Below are positions 51,470 to 60,669 of a DNA stretch of 64,000 nt, piece by piece. Both the position numbers and the translations under genes were made by a program. This DNA is from Carpediemonas membranifera. Its lineage: Eukaryota > Fornicata. The notes beneath the pieces were generated by a model. The model saw only the letters and a list, made by a program, of their open reading frames with translations. It did no database searches and was not told where the DNA came from. How positions within the stretch are numbered: position 1 is the first letter of the stretch; every line of letters starts with the position of its first letter. Where the stretch lies: positions 1,240,001 through 1,304,000 of the forward strand of contig JAHDYR010000005.1 in NCBI GenBank assembly GCA_019828565.1, written 5' to 3'.

Positions 51470-53188
51470 TTATTCAATCTCAACGACCTCGCACTTCTTC
51501 TGGTACAGCGTGGCGTGAGCCGGATCGCCTTCGATGACAATAGCGAAATTATCTGTCAACCCCCACAAGTCTGCATCGGGTGCAAGCATGGTGGTGCCAT
51601 CAAACAGGTATAAGATGGCGGAGATGCCTTGCATGCCGTTGTATCCGTCGTATGACTGGACAACAAGGATGTTCCGCTTCTGCTTCCTCGCCCAGACTCG
51701 GATGGCGTTCGAGTTATAGTAGCCGGAGTCCGGATCTGTCAGGCTACGCTCCGTGACATTCTTCTTAGACCAGTACTTGGCCTTCACTGACTGGCAGAGG
51801 CCACGCTGCCACCTTTCGAAGTCGCCATCAACTCTGCCACCCAACTCAATGGCTTGGAGACAATATGCAACGCAGTTGCCGTCACTCTTGACATGAATCG
51901 CGGTACAGTTAGTCGTGAGAGCCTCCACGTTGATGCACGTCTGCACCGCGGCCTCAGAGGCGATGCGAGTCTGAGTCTCCGGCTCAGTCTGGATGCAGGC
52001 GTCGCATGTGTTCACCGTCTCCTCTTCTGCCTCACCCCTCTTCTCCTTCGCCTCCTCCTGCTCCTCCTCTGTCTCCTCCTCTGAGTCCTCAGGCCTGGCC
52101 TTCTCGGGCGTGATGAAGAGGGCCTTGCGCTTCACAGACATGGAGGCCTCGGGCTCGTCCGTAGTGCGTCGGGGGCAGGAAGTCCTGGAGAGCGTGCCAG
52201 ACTGTGGCGGCATGGGGCTGGCGGCGAACGAAACATCGCAGGAAGCAAGGTACCCAACGTCATGCTCATGATGGATACGCCTGCACTCAAGAAAGTGGTC
52301 TCTTCTCTCGTCGGTCACCTGCTTCGTCAGCCGCTCGACCTGCTCCTTGAGAGATTGGATCTCCGTCTTCTGGGCAGAGATCAGACTGGCTGTCACGCGA
52401 CGTACGACTCGAGCTTCAGCAGGGAGTCTCGTGGTCAACGTCTTCTCGCCAGTAAGCGCCTGAGTATCGATCTGGTCGGCCCAGAGATAGCGCTGAAGCA
52501 CGTGGTCGGCGTGATCCTCGCCGGGACAGGGGGCGTTATCCTTGCGGGCCCGCACACGACGAGTACCGCAGATCTCATCGTACACTCGCTCCCATACCAC
52601 GTCATACTTGGACTCGCGCGTGTATTCCATCTCCTTTTCCAACTCCTTCCGGTCTTCCTCATCGGCCAGCTTCATCATCTGAACCCGAGTACAATCCCTG
52701 ATGTCCTCGTCCTCCTCCTTCGCGAGTTCACACTCAAGCCTAGCGTTTGTCTTCTTTCTAGCCTCACGAATGCATTTCTTCACCCGAATACGCGCGCTCT
52801 CCACCTCGCCGTCGTACAGGTGCGTGAAGGTATCCCCGCCGAGGACCTGCTTCAGTGTTTTCTTGTGTTCCCCTGTGACCCTTTCACCCTCATTCAATTT
52901 CATCGTCGCCATAAACTGCGCCTTAAGGTCCTTCTTCATATCTTCCGTCTCCTGGCACGTGAGACGGAAGAACGTGGCAATACGCTTGAGATTAACACCT
53001 GTTTAAACAATTTCGCTCAGTAACGTACGTTCCTTGATCACAGTAGCGAGTAAATCGCGCCTAGGCAGCAAAAGCGCGCGAAGGGCGTCGCATTTGCCTT
53101 TAGCGCTTGCAGCTGCATTGATCTTGGTCATTAGCTCCTTCTTATCGAACTCAGTGGCTTCTTCCAGCCAAGTGAACAAGTCTAGCAT
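51470..53188 (-). CDS. OTU-like cysteine protease with 30-nt intron (element C)
   Basis: Exon 1 53188-53029 (MLDLFTWLEEATEF), intron 53028-52999 (GTACGT...AACAG), exon 2 52998-51470; together 1689 bp, 562 residues in frame. Residues 60-330 are charged and coiled-coil (LKEQVERLTKQVTDERR), followed by an acidic stretch and CDACIQTEPETQT. The C-terminal domain has DGNCVAYCLQAI (Cys near 429; the OTU Cys box is DGNC), NAIRVWARKQKRNILVV and EGDPAHATLY (His near 548). OTU proteases remove ubiquitin; they also occur in viral and transposon proteins. The frame is intact, unlike the homologue in A. The QT-rich motifs could bind dynein light chain (speculative). Confidence 0.7.
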
Positions 53189-54371
53189 CGTATATCGCCA
53201 AGAGACGTTAAATGGTTACTAAAAGTTTATGTATATCGCCTGCGGCTTGTAAGCACTCACACTGTGACTACCACCAGCCGTCATCACACCCCTAGCCCTA
53301 CCCACACGTCCATTCTCGCCGATGCTGATTAAATCGTCCGGCCAGCGAGCCAGGGCCTTTCGCAAATTTAATATGGCCAAGAGACGTTATCTGCGGCTGA
53401 AAAGAGCCCCATATAACCCCCTATGACGTTATACGGAGAAATCATCGCCGATTTTCACGTTTCGGCGAGCTCCGGCCAAGGGGTCCAGGAGTCAGCTTTT
53501 GGGGGAAGGTCTGTGGTGCTCTAACGTACCTCGGGACGCACTGTGGAGGCCCCTAGAGTGCTCGGTCATGGCATGTCAGACCAAGGGTCCCTCAAATCTG
53601 GCCCCATTCAGGATGCACCCCCTAAATGTTCCGTTGCAAGCGTCTGACGGGCGTTCTCTGGATACCGACCAAGATGGAGGTCACGTGGATCAACGGACGA
53701 TAATTACGGTATTCTGGCCATGCCTGGTACTCTCAAATCATCTATACTGATCAGTGCTCCATTTATAGTTCATATTGTTTGGTCCTGATGGACTTATGGT
53801 ACTTGATGTTGTTTAGAGATAATTGGTGCTTGACTGATGCTCTGCGCCCGCCAACTGATGTTTCTTAGTGATATTCATGTGTCTGCATCTTCAAATCCGC
53901 CAGTATTCTTTCTATTCTTCAGATCCTCATTTCAGTCTCGTTGCGAGCATAAAGTGCACATTGTGAAAGGAAAGTGGGTGGTTATCTAATGGATATATGG
54001 CAGGACAAGGTACACGAATGCCGTCCTGAGGTTTGGCATGGGATACTGATCTCATACGTCAAAAATGGGCGGTGGTATTCGAATTTCAGAATTTCGGCAT
54101 GTCCGAATTCCGAGGCAAGCGGGTAGGGTGTACAAAACCTGGCCTGGGTACCTATTAGAGCGAATAGAGAATGGCAGCACCATGGATTCGGTTTTCAGAA
54201 TAATAATTGCATTTGGATCGCCATTTCAGAATTACTTCCAGTACCGGAGATTATCATTAAATCTGGGAGTGTAACAACACTTTTAAAAAATGAAAGGTCC
54301 CCATTCACCCACTCAGGCCCCAGATCACGTATCTGAGCTCAGTTTGGGTCAATTCCCAATACTTTAGAATT
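53189..54371. other. Spacer in element C, no gene seen
   Basis: Only short unsupported frames. 54065-54371 resembles 13942-14184 in element A (for example AAAACCTGGCCTGGGT), that is, the two 472-codon-type genes share upstream DNA. A relic of the R1 repeat edge (CGTTGCGAGCATAAAGTGCAC) lies at 53938-53960. Confidence 0.5.
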
Positions 54372-55790
54372 TTGTATGGTCGAAATTCTGAAATAGCAAT
54401 CCAAATTGAAGCAGCAAAAACTCATCCCATGGAGGCTGTAGCGGCAATAGACGAAGATATCATGAAGCGTTGGTTGAGGAATGTTCCAACCAAATCGCGT
54501 ACGAACTACAACAAGCTTCTGAAAGACGTTTTGGCCAGAATTTGTCAGAAAACCGCCACAGATATCCAGAAGGGCATCGAGATTGTCCGTAGTGACGAGC
54601 TGGTAACCCATTTGCGCCGGTACCTCGCTGAGAAGCCTCTGGGGACGCAGAAGAAGATCGTTTCGGCTGTTCAGTCTTTCCGGAACTTCGACTTGCCACA
54701 CCCCGCGAAGCCGTTGTCCTGGAAAGAGGAGGAAGAGGTGTCGCCTGCATCAGTTGAGAGTCTCCCCAGCCCGTATGGCGCCATTGCCATTCTGCTCAAC
54801 CAGACGGGCTGGAAGTATTCGTATCTCCAAGGTAATCTCCCCGATGCGATAGACCTTACCTCGTGCCCGAGCTGGATGGGCTTTGGTACGCTCAAATCGG
54901 GATTCCCGCAGGCCAGTGCTGTATCGGAGGCGCTCAAGGTTCAGGGGTTGACGGTTCGCATGCTTCGCTTTGCGCAGCGGATCGACGTGTCCACCGATAG
55001 GATGCAGTCTATCGGCACGCTAGAGCGCCGCGGCAGACCGCAGGAGAAGCCTCAGAAGGTCATTAAGGACAAGCGCATCAGCCTGACCGATGAGCAGTTC
55101 AGGCACCAGTTGGCGTCCAGTCACTTAACGACCACGCGGCGCCCAACGATCCTCGATCTCAACCCGGAGATCCGAAGCTCTGCCGACCTTGTGCCGCCGA
55201 CGCTCGATAACTGGCTTTACAACAAGCTCAGGATTAGGATGGTCCAGCTCCACGACCAGCGTAAGCCCGAGGGGGGCGACACGGGGGAGGATGAGTCTGA
55301 CGATGAGGCGCTGTTTGACGAGACAGCTGGCGAGGCAGAGATGCCGGAGACCGCAGTGGAGGGCGAGTTTGACGATGAGGCCGGGTTGGAGATGCTGGAA
55401 GGAGAGTGGGAGGATGAGGAGAGTTCAGACAGCGATGCCGAGGATAGCCTCGTCGACAACCTGTCATTTGTTCAGTCACAACAGGTTGAGTGTGATATGT
55501 CTGAGAGAGATACCGATGAGGGTGTCCGTAGCGGGGCCAATGGAAGTGGGCTCGCTCCGCTCTATGACTCTATGAAGACCAGGGTGCCCAGCAGACGCAT
55601 TCGCCTTCGCCGCTATCACGAGAGCGAGTCAGACTTGGGCAGCAGCAGCGACAGCGAGGACGGGATGCCGAAGCTGCCCGATGAGGCCTTTCAGCACATC
55701 CGTGATGCCGGAATGACAACTGTGAGGCTGACGAGGGCCGAGTATGACGACGTGATGGAGAAGAGAGAGCAGGAAAAGCATCAGAAGTAA
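54372..55790 (+). CDS. Unidentified 472-residue protein (element C)
   Basis: Intact frame. Residues 30-110 (SRTNYNKLLKDVLARICQ...EIVRSDELVTHLRRYL...KKIVSAVQSFRNF) look like a helical DNA-binding domain, faintly like the SAM-like core-binding domain of tyrosine recombinases. Residues 110-240 (SPYGAIAILLNQTGWKYSYLQGNLPDAIDL) are globular. The rest is strongly acidic and serine-rich (EEDESDDEALFDE, SESDLGSSSDSEDG) and ends in a charged helix (MEKREQEKHQK). No catalytic motif. The paralogue in A (14185-15430) is frameshifted and shares a near-identical central 550 bp, suggesting gene conversion. ATG 54429 is an alternative start. Confidence 0.6.
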   Translation: MYGRNSEIAIQIEAAKTHPMEAVAAIDEDIMKRWLRNVPTKSRTNYNKLLKDVLARICQKTATDIQKGIEIVRSDELVTHLRRYLAEKPLGTQKKIVSAVQSFRNFDLPHPAKPLSWKEEEEVSPASVESLPSPYGAIAILLNQTGWKYSYLQGNLPDAIDLTSCPSWMGFGTLKSGFPQASAVSEALKVQGLTVRMLRFAQRIDVSTDRMQSIGTLERRGRPQEKPQKVIKDKRISLTDEQFRHQLASSHLTTTRRPTILDLNPEIRSSADLVPPTLDNWLYNKLRIRMVQLHDQRKPEGGDTGEDESDDEALFDETAGEAEMPETAVEGEFDDEAGLEMLEGEWEDEESSDSDAEDSLVDNLSFVQSQQVECDMSERDTDEGVRSGANGSGLAPLYDSMKTRVPSRRIRLRRYHESESDLGSSSDSEDGMPKLPDEAFQHIRDAGMTTVRLTRAEYDDVMEKREQEKHQK

Positions 55791-55861
55791 ATGAACGAAG
55801 TAAATATGTCGTGGGAATGACTCAAACACTGACTAAGCCATCGACTTGGCGCAGCTGACCC

Positions 55862-56624
55862 CAAATTGTTCTGATTTCATTTAGTGTGCACTTTAGGGGA
55901 TAGTTTCATTGCAACGCCAAAATGGCGAGTTCAGGTTGTAGCAATGATCTGATGCGCGGAACGTACTAGAAAACATTGCAATTACAACGCAAAGCAGCGA
56001 AAAGCGGAGAAATCAACATCAATAACAACATCAACACCAAAAGAACAGTATCCCAAAGAATTGTGGGCGTTGCTGCGCCAAAGAGCAATAAATGACCACA
56101 AAGCATTCGCTTATGCACAATTAGCTGCCAGAAAGAACACTACACCGTTACTTTGGATCATTCCAGTTCGCCGGAGATGACGCAGGTCCAGAACGCTGCC
56201 TTGGAGGGCTGGTGAAGCGGTAGTGTAGCGCTTACTCGCCAAGCGGGCGATGGTCTCGACGGGACGGTTGACGGTCTCAAGGTGGCCCTGCTCTTCGACG
56301 TACCAGGCGGACATGCCGATGACGGAGCGGCGCTGACCCTGGCGGACGTTATCCTCGCCCTGGGTGAAGCTGTTCTTGCCGCAGTACACGTCGATACCGA
56401 TGGTGAGGCAGGGCTGTAGCATGGAGGCCGAGAAACCATAAACTGCACGGATCCACAAACGTGGATTGGCCTGAACGACAGCGCTGATGCCCAGACAGTC
56501 AGATATACATTCATTTATTCCTGTCTCGCTCTCTTGCCTGTCGGATCGCGACGCTTGACCCACTCAAATGCCTCATCTGTGAGGTAGACAGACATGCCGC
56601 TGTCCTTATCCTTCCGAGTCGAAA
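55862..56624. repeat. Direct duplication within C, copy 2
   Basis: Matches 50578-51342. Here it is continuous with the complete zinc-module gene, so this is likely the original and the other the derived copy. Confidence 0.95.
56111..56563 (-). pseudogene. PIWI-like domain fragment, copy 2
   Basis: Identical 150-codon frame to 50830-51282 (GIDVYCGKN, RRSVIGMSA). Its first codons overlap, in another frame, the 3' end of the zinc-module gene (56515), so the natural start of this fragment is unknown. A CATAAACTGC decamer (56437-56446) lies just before the PIWI-like part. Confidence 0.4.
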
Positions 56625-57252
56625 CCTTCTGTTTCGAAACCTTCCGAATCAAGGTTCGGCAAGGGTCTTTGGGTCTCGTTGTTGACATGCGACGGCAAGC
56701 CCACTCTGAGGTCTCGCATGAGCCCCCGCACACGATGCAATGCCCTGACAGGACAAGCGGGGGGTCATTTGTATCGGCCATATCTGTCTTAAGCTGCTCC
56801 ACCTGGCTAGGAGTCAGGTTGCGGGCCTTGATCGTACCCCGGGTCTTGCCTGTGTCTTCGGGCCTGGGCCTCGGCTCATCCTGGTCTCTGACGTCCGAAG
56901 TCGTCATCGTTGCCTGCTCCAAAGTGGTGGGCTCCGGCTGAGACCTGACGCCTGGCAGCCTGCGCATGGTCTTACGGCCGCCGCTACGCAGCCTCTCAAT
57001 ATCCTTCTCAAGACTGTTGACCTTCGTCGTCAGCGCATGATGTTCACTTGTCGCGAACGAGCGACACTGGCGACTTAAGTAGCGCGATGAACGTCTTGCC
57101 TGTGTCTTCTGGCCTGGAAGAATAGCCCAAATGACCTCAGATGCAGCAAGTTCCATACATTCGATGCTTTCTGGAGTAAAATAGAAGCAAGCTGCCATAA
57201 TCGCTGCAACAATCTTCCGCAAAAGGTCTCTGTCACGTGTATTATCAGCCAT
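56515..57252 (-). CDS. Zinc-module protein related to the HEPN protein C-terminus
   Basis: 245 residues from MADNTRDRDLL (57252); an upstream Met at 57354 is possible but the extra part is not conserved. N-terminal helical domain (LLRKIVAAIMAACFYFTPES), coiled coil (LTTKVNSLEKDIERLRSGG), basic linker, then CIVCGGSCETSEWACRRMSTTRPKDPC and VYLTDEAFEWVKR. The last 90 residues align with the C-terminus of the HEPN-like proteins (CVVCGESVDDREWAC, PKSSC, VYLTGKAVAW). No HEPN Rx4-6H motif is seen in its own N-terminus. Role unknown; the shared tail may be a targeting module. Confidence 0.6.
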   Translation of the reverse strand: MADNTRDRDLLRKIVAAIMAACFYFTPESIECMELAASEVIWAILPGQKTQARRSSRYLSRQCRSFATSEHHALTTKVNSLEKDIERLRSGGRKTMRRLPGVRSQPEPTTLEQATMTTSDVRDQDEPRPRPEDTGKTRGTIKARNLTPSQVEQLKTDMADTNDPPLVLSGHCIVCGGSCETSEWACRRMSTTRPKDPCRTLIRKVSKQKVSTRKDKDSGMSVYLTDEAFEWVKRRDPTGKRARQE

Positions 57253-57700
57253 CGTACTGTCACACCATTTTGAACTCATCAAATATTGAGCGTACAATAT
57301 CACGTAAAGGGGGCGTTTTGGAGGAAATGACGCACAATACCGTTGCTTTAGCACTAGTTTGATATTGAAGGTTCACTTTCAAGACTTTTTGCGTGGTCAC
57401 CTTTGGAAGGTGACAGTGCAACACCCGAAATTTTGTCTATACACGTCATATACAAGGTCTAATGCATCTTTGCCAACCACTTTTAGCGTTTGTATGTGTC
57501 AGACGATCGAGTTCTGAAGAGCGACTTTGGCCAAGTCATGCGACCTTATCCTGCACTGACGATACGAAAACCGATCATAAATATTTATTGAGACATCTGC
57601 ATGCAGTATTAATGTGTCCAGAGGTGAAGCTAGGTCTATAGAGTACGCACACCAACTTTAGAACTGATCCGCGAGATTCGATCAAAATCGATCAAAGAAA
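57253..57700. other. Right subterminal region of C, no gene seen
   Basis: AT-rich; a short perfect hairpin (GTCACCTTTGGAAGGTGAC) near 57398-57416. No similarity to S1 of A and B. Confidence 0.5.
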
Positions 57701-57756
57701 CTGGAACCAATTCTGGAACCATTTGTTCCAGAAAAGGTACCAGAATTGACTGCATG
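57701..57756 (-). repeat. Right TIR of element C
   Basis: Perfect inverse of 47463-47518, ending TTGACTGCATG, followed by the AT duplication at 57757-57758. Confidence 0.95.
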
Positions 57757-58545
57757 ATGCAGCGGCTGATCCCGAAGAGTGCCACTCGGAAGTAATCGGG
57801 CGAGAGGACGAGGATCAGCAGGCGGTTGAGGTATCCGCGAGCCGTGGTATCCGACGTGACACCGGCAGCAGCGCGAACTGCGGCCACGAGCCCGGCAGAG
57901 TAGCGCCCACTACCGGTCAGGCTGATGTCGCCACTCCGGAGGGCTGCTGAGACGATATCGCCATCAGTGAGCGTCGGGCACAGCTTGATCTTGAGGTGGG
58001 TCACCACCCCAGCGAGAGCGAACTGGCAGTAAGCCACGAGGTTAAGAATCTGGCGAGACTTCTTAACATCGGTGACTACCGCGGCGTCGTGGAGGCGACC
58101 CTGCTCAATGGCGTCGAAGATACGCTGAAGAGGCATTTCAATCGAGTTGCTGTAGCCATTCAGGCGCCGGGAGACCTCAGCTCTGATGTCGCGGGGAAGA
58201 TTCATAGATGCCGTCACGGGTCGAGTAACACGCTCTGCGGCTTGTACACGGTGCCTGGATGAGTGGTTGATTGATATTTGTTACTTACAGGTTACCGGAG
58301 GCCAAGCGCTTGCGCTGAGTACGTGTTTGAGCACGAAGAGAACGACAGACGGCGGAATGAGCGGAAACAAGAGGCTTAGTGAGTTCCTCGTCACCAATTT
58401 CGGCGATTTTAGCGCGAATAGTATCCAGAATTGCTTCTACGGCGGCGTTGTCCGACATCAACTGAGTTGACGGCGACATATTCTGCACTTTTGGAACAAT
58501 CGGTTTCAGGACGAAACCTAGAGCAGTAATAGGACGCCAAATCAA
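57757..58545 (-). CDS. Unidentified gene split by element C, 5' part, with 34-nt intron
   Basis: Exon 1 58545-58289 (a later Met, MSPSTQLMSD, is a plausible start), intron 58288-58255 (GTAAGT...ATCCAG), exon 2 58254-57757, continuing at 47460. Without splicing the frame stops right after the GT. Spliced, exon 1 flows into RVTRPVTASMNLPRD without a break. The protein is helical here (AAVEAILDTIRAKIAEIGDEEL, EAIEQGRLHDAAVVTDVKK-like KKSRQILNLVAYCQFAL; GDIVSAALRSGDISLTGSGRYSAG). No family is recognised. Without element C it would be 370 residues. Confidence 0.6.
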
Positions 58546-59231
58546 GCTAATTCATCTATTTACTAAGCGCTGTAGCCTATTAGCTACATCGGAAGCCGAT
58601 TGATGTTGTTAATGAAGTACGAGCGCGCCAGGAAAAATGAAAGGCCCAAAACTCGCCAACGAAGGCCTTTTGGAGCCTCTTAATGCCTTTTTCGGCGTCT
58701 GCGTAAGTTTCAGCGCAAATGGTACAGTACTTCTTCTTATTCTTCTAGACGCCGAGATCAACTCTCGAATTACGAATTTACTCGATTACTTAGAAGCATG
58801 CGTAACACGTAATATTTTTCGAGACACGGCCATATGAGGCCGTGGAGGGGCAGGGATAAGCCTCTATGAATACAGGCGAACCCTAGCCGTCCGTTTGACT
58901 GTCATTGACGTCGGTAAGTTCGGACCCTATATGCGGTTCATGAGGGCGGCGAAGCCCTGGTAAGACCATCTTAACACGTAACATAGCAAGTGCTTACACA
59001 GTGGATCCACGTTATCATATACAGCTGTCGGGTTTTATTCCCATGTCACCGTTGGTGATACCATAATTCCGTATCGGAAGACCGCGGGTCGGGCGTTGCC
59101 CACTCCACTGCCAATGGAGTAGACCGTTGCATAGCTTGGGTGGCACCAAACTATAACACGGATGACCCTAGGCCAACCTAACCCCCGTAACTCGTTGAGT
59201 GTCATGCCTATTACCCAGGCATGGAGGGGCA
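58546..59231. other. DIRS-b terminal region, no gene seen
   Basis: Contains GC-rich short inverted repeats (GGCCGTGGAGGGGCAG near 58842 and GGCATGGAGGGGCAG near 59217 echo each other), consistent with termini of the truncated DIRS element that follows. Small frames at 58637-58837 and 59035-59253 are unsupported. Confidence 0.4.
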
Positions 59232-59278
59232 GTGTGGTGGTCATAGACCACACTAAGCATTTATACAGTTTAAGCCAT

Positions 59279-60147
59279 TTATTGGCACAAGGGTTTTCTC
59301 TTCTTCTTTCCCTGTAAAAGCATTCTCCGCATTAGCGAGGCACAGCGGATGCCATTGCCGGTGTACGCCAGCAGGCTCTTCGCGGAGCGCCAGTTCCCCA
59401 GTGCCATCAGCACGTGCTCAGGAGTGCCGGCGACGGCGAGCTCGGTCGCCGCGCCCTTTCTGAAGCTGTGCCAAGTGACGGAGTCGCCAAACACTGCTGC
59501 GATCCAGCGCCTCATTGCGCCTTCTGACAGCCCCTCTGTCTTGCTGATCGTGTCTCCGTTGACCTTCCTCCATAGTGAATCCGTGTCGCGCTTCGTGGCC
59601 AAGTTGACCCAAAGCTGGAGCGCCTTCGCGATGTTGAATGAGTCAAAGGTGGCGTTGACCACGAGCTTCTTCACCGCTGTGGTAGTCTTGGTGCGTGCCA
59701 TGAACAGCGTCGCGTCGCCCTCTGGGCTGAACGTCACGTCTCCCCTCGTCAGAGTGAAGATTTCCTTGCCGCGGCTGACAGTTTGGAAGCAGAGTGCGGC
59801 GAACAAGACCGCCTGGAACGTCTTCGGATCTTGTTTCCAACGTCGGAAACCCGACCGGATTATGTCGCTCGTCACCGGTCGAGCCCCGCCAGTCAGTCTG
59901 GTGGTGGATGCTACGTTGCGGACTGATCGAATGATCTCGCTGCTGTCCTGCGGGGGGTCCAGTCGCAGATCAGTGGGGCCGCTTTGCAAATCCAGTGTCC
60001 CTTCTTGCCGATCGTGTCGGGCCCCGAGGTCTTGGCTTCGCTCATGAGGTGCTGCCTGAGCTGCGCCGCGTGTGATAGCGTGGTGTCTCTCGACGCGTTG
60101 AACTTGACGAGGTAGCCCGCGACTGCCCTGCGTGACGCCTCTAGGCT
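59279..60147 (-). pseudogene. DIRS-b tyrosine recombinase, frameshifted
   Basis: N-terminal part in one frame (HLSLEASRRAVAGYLVKFNASRD, about 60147-59950), a shift at a G run near 59950, then the catalytic frame to 59279: CFQTVSRGKEIFTL (Arg), WHSFRKGAATELAVAG (H-x-x-R), GNWRSAKSLLAYTG (W and Tyr). About 40-50% like the DIRS-a enzyme by eye over the catalytic box. The active-site residues are all present, so the single homopolymer shift may be technical. Confidence 0.8.
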
Positions 60148-60605
60148 CAGATGTGAGAGCCTGTCGTGGTGGAGGAGGAACTCGAAGTCCTGATGATCAT
60201 CGCGATGAGCCTTATCCTGCCCCTCTCGGCCAGCCGCGACAGCTCGGAGTCCGACAGAAGATCTTGGTTCACTCTGAAGTACATCTTGGGAACTGATGAG
60301 AGGGCTAGCAAGCGGCGGAGTTCTGGTGACGGGATGTCCGGAGTCACTATTATCGCAGCTGACCTCCACGTCTGAGGGGATCCAGTCTGGGTCGGCGACC
60401 GAATCGTCCGAATATGCAGATATGTCGCTGGAATCATCGCTACTGGAGGAGCTGCGAAGACTCTCATCCCCGTCCAGTCCCGAGACAGGCCGTGTTCTGC
60501 GAGAGTCCATCCGTGCTGAGCGAATCCTGGGAGGGCCAGGCGGCGAGTGGGAGCGGCGGTCGCGTCGACCTGCACTGGTCCCCAGTTGCGCTGGTGTGAC
60601 CCTAA
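60147..60605 (-). pseudogene. DIRS-b RNase H C-terminal remnant
   Basis: WGPVQVDATAAPTRRLALPGF followed by LSRDWTGMRVFAAPP, matching the region after RNase H in DIRS-a (WGPVDVDVTPYPDHSLLLPGF, MDRDWRGHRIYAAPP). Upstream RT and RNase H motifs are absent. Confidence 0.75.
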
Positions 60606-60669
60606 ACTGCGGGAGTTGGTTGCATAAAACTCATTCGTAACACGGCACAATATCGATATTACCGGTGAA

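Larger units (their letters stand above)
47463..57756. mobile_element. TIR DNA element C (10.3 kb)
   Basis: 56-bp perfect TIRs (47463-47518, 57701-57756) starting CATGCAGTCAATTCTGG, flanked by AT at 47461-47462 and 57757-57758; GAT is a possible 3-bp reading. It interrupts a gene on the minus strand whose frame closes exactly when C and one AT are removed. Content: a possible small FIDSR-like gene, a large minisatellite, two copies of a PIWI-like fragment, an intact OTU gene, a 472-codon gene and a zinc-module gene. No transposase or double-zinc-finger gene is found, so it looks non-autonomous, dependent on relatives such as A or B. Confidence 0.92.
59232..60605 (-). mobile_element. Truncated DIRS-like element (DIRS-b)
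   Basis: Keeps the 3' end of the RNase H region and the tyrosine recombinase. Its 3' terminal 112 bp (59232-59343) recur at 36200-36311. The RT is missing: homology stops at about 60605, just before gypsy G3. Confidence 0.8.

Noticed and set aside
54372-55790. 472-residue protein as a tyrosine recombinase
   Set aside because: Only a vague N-terminal resemblance; no R..HxxR..Y catalytic box follows.
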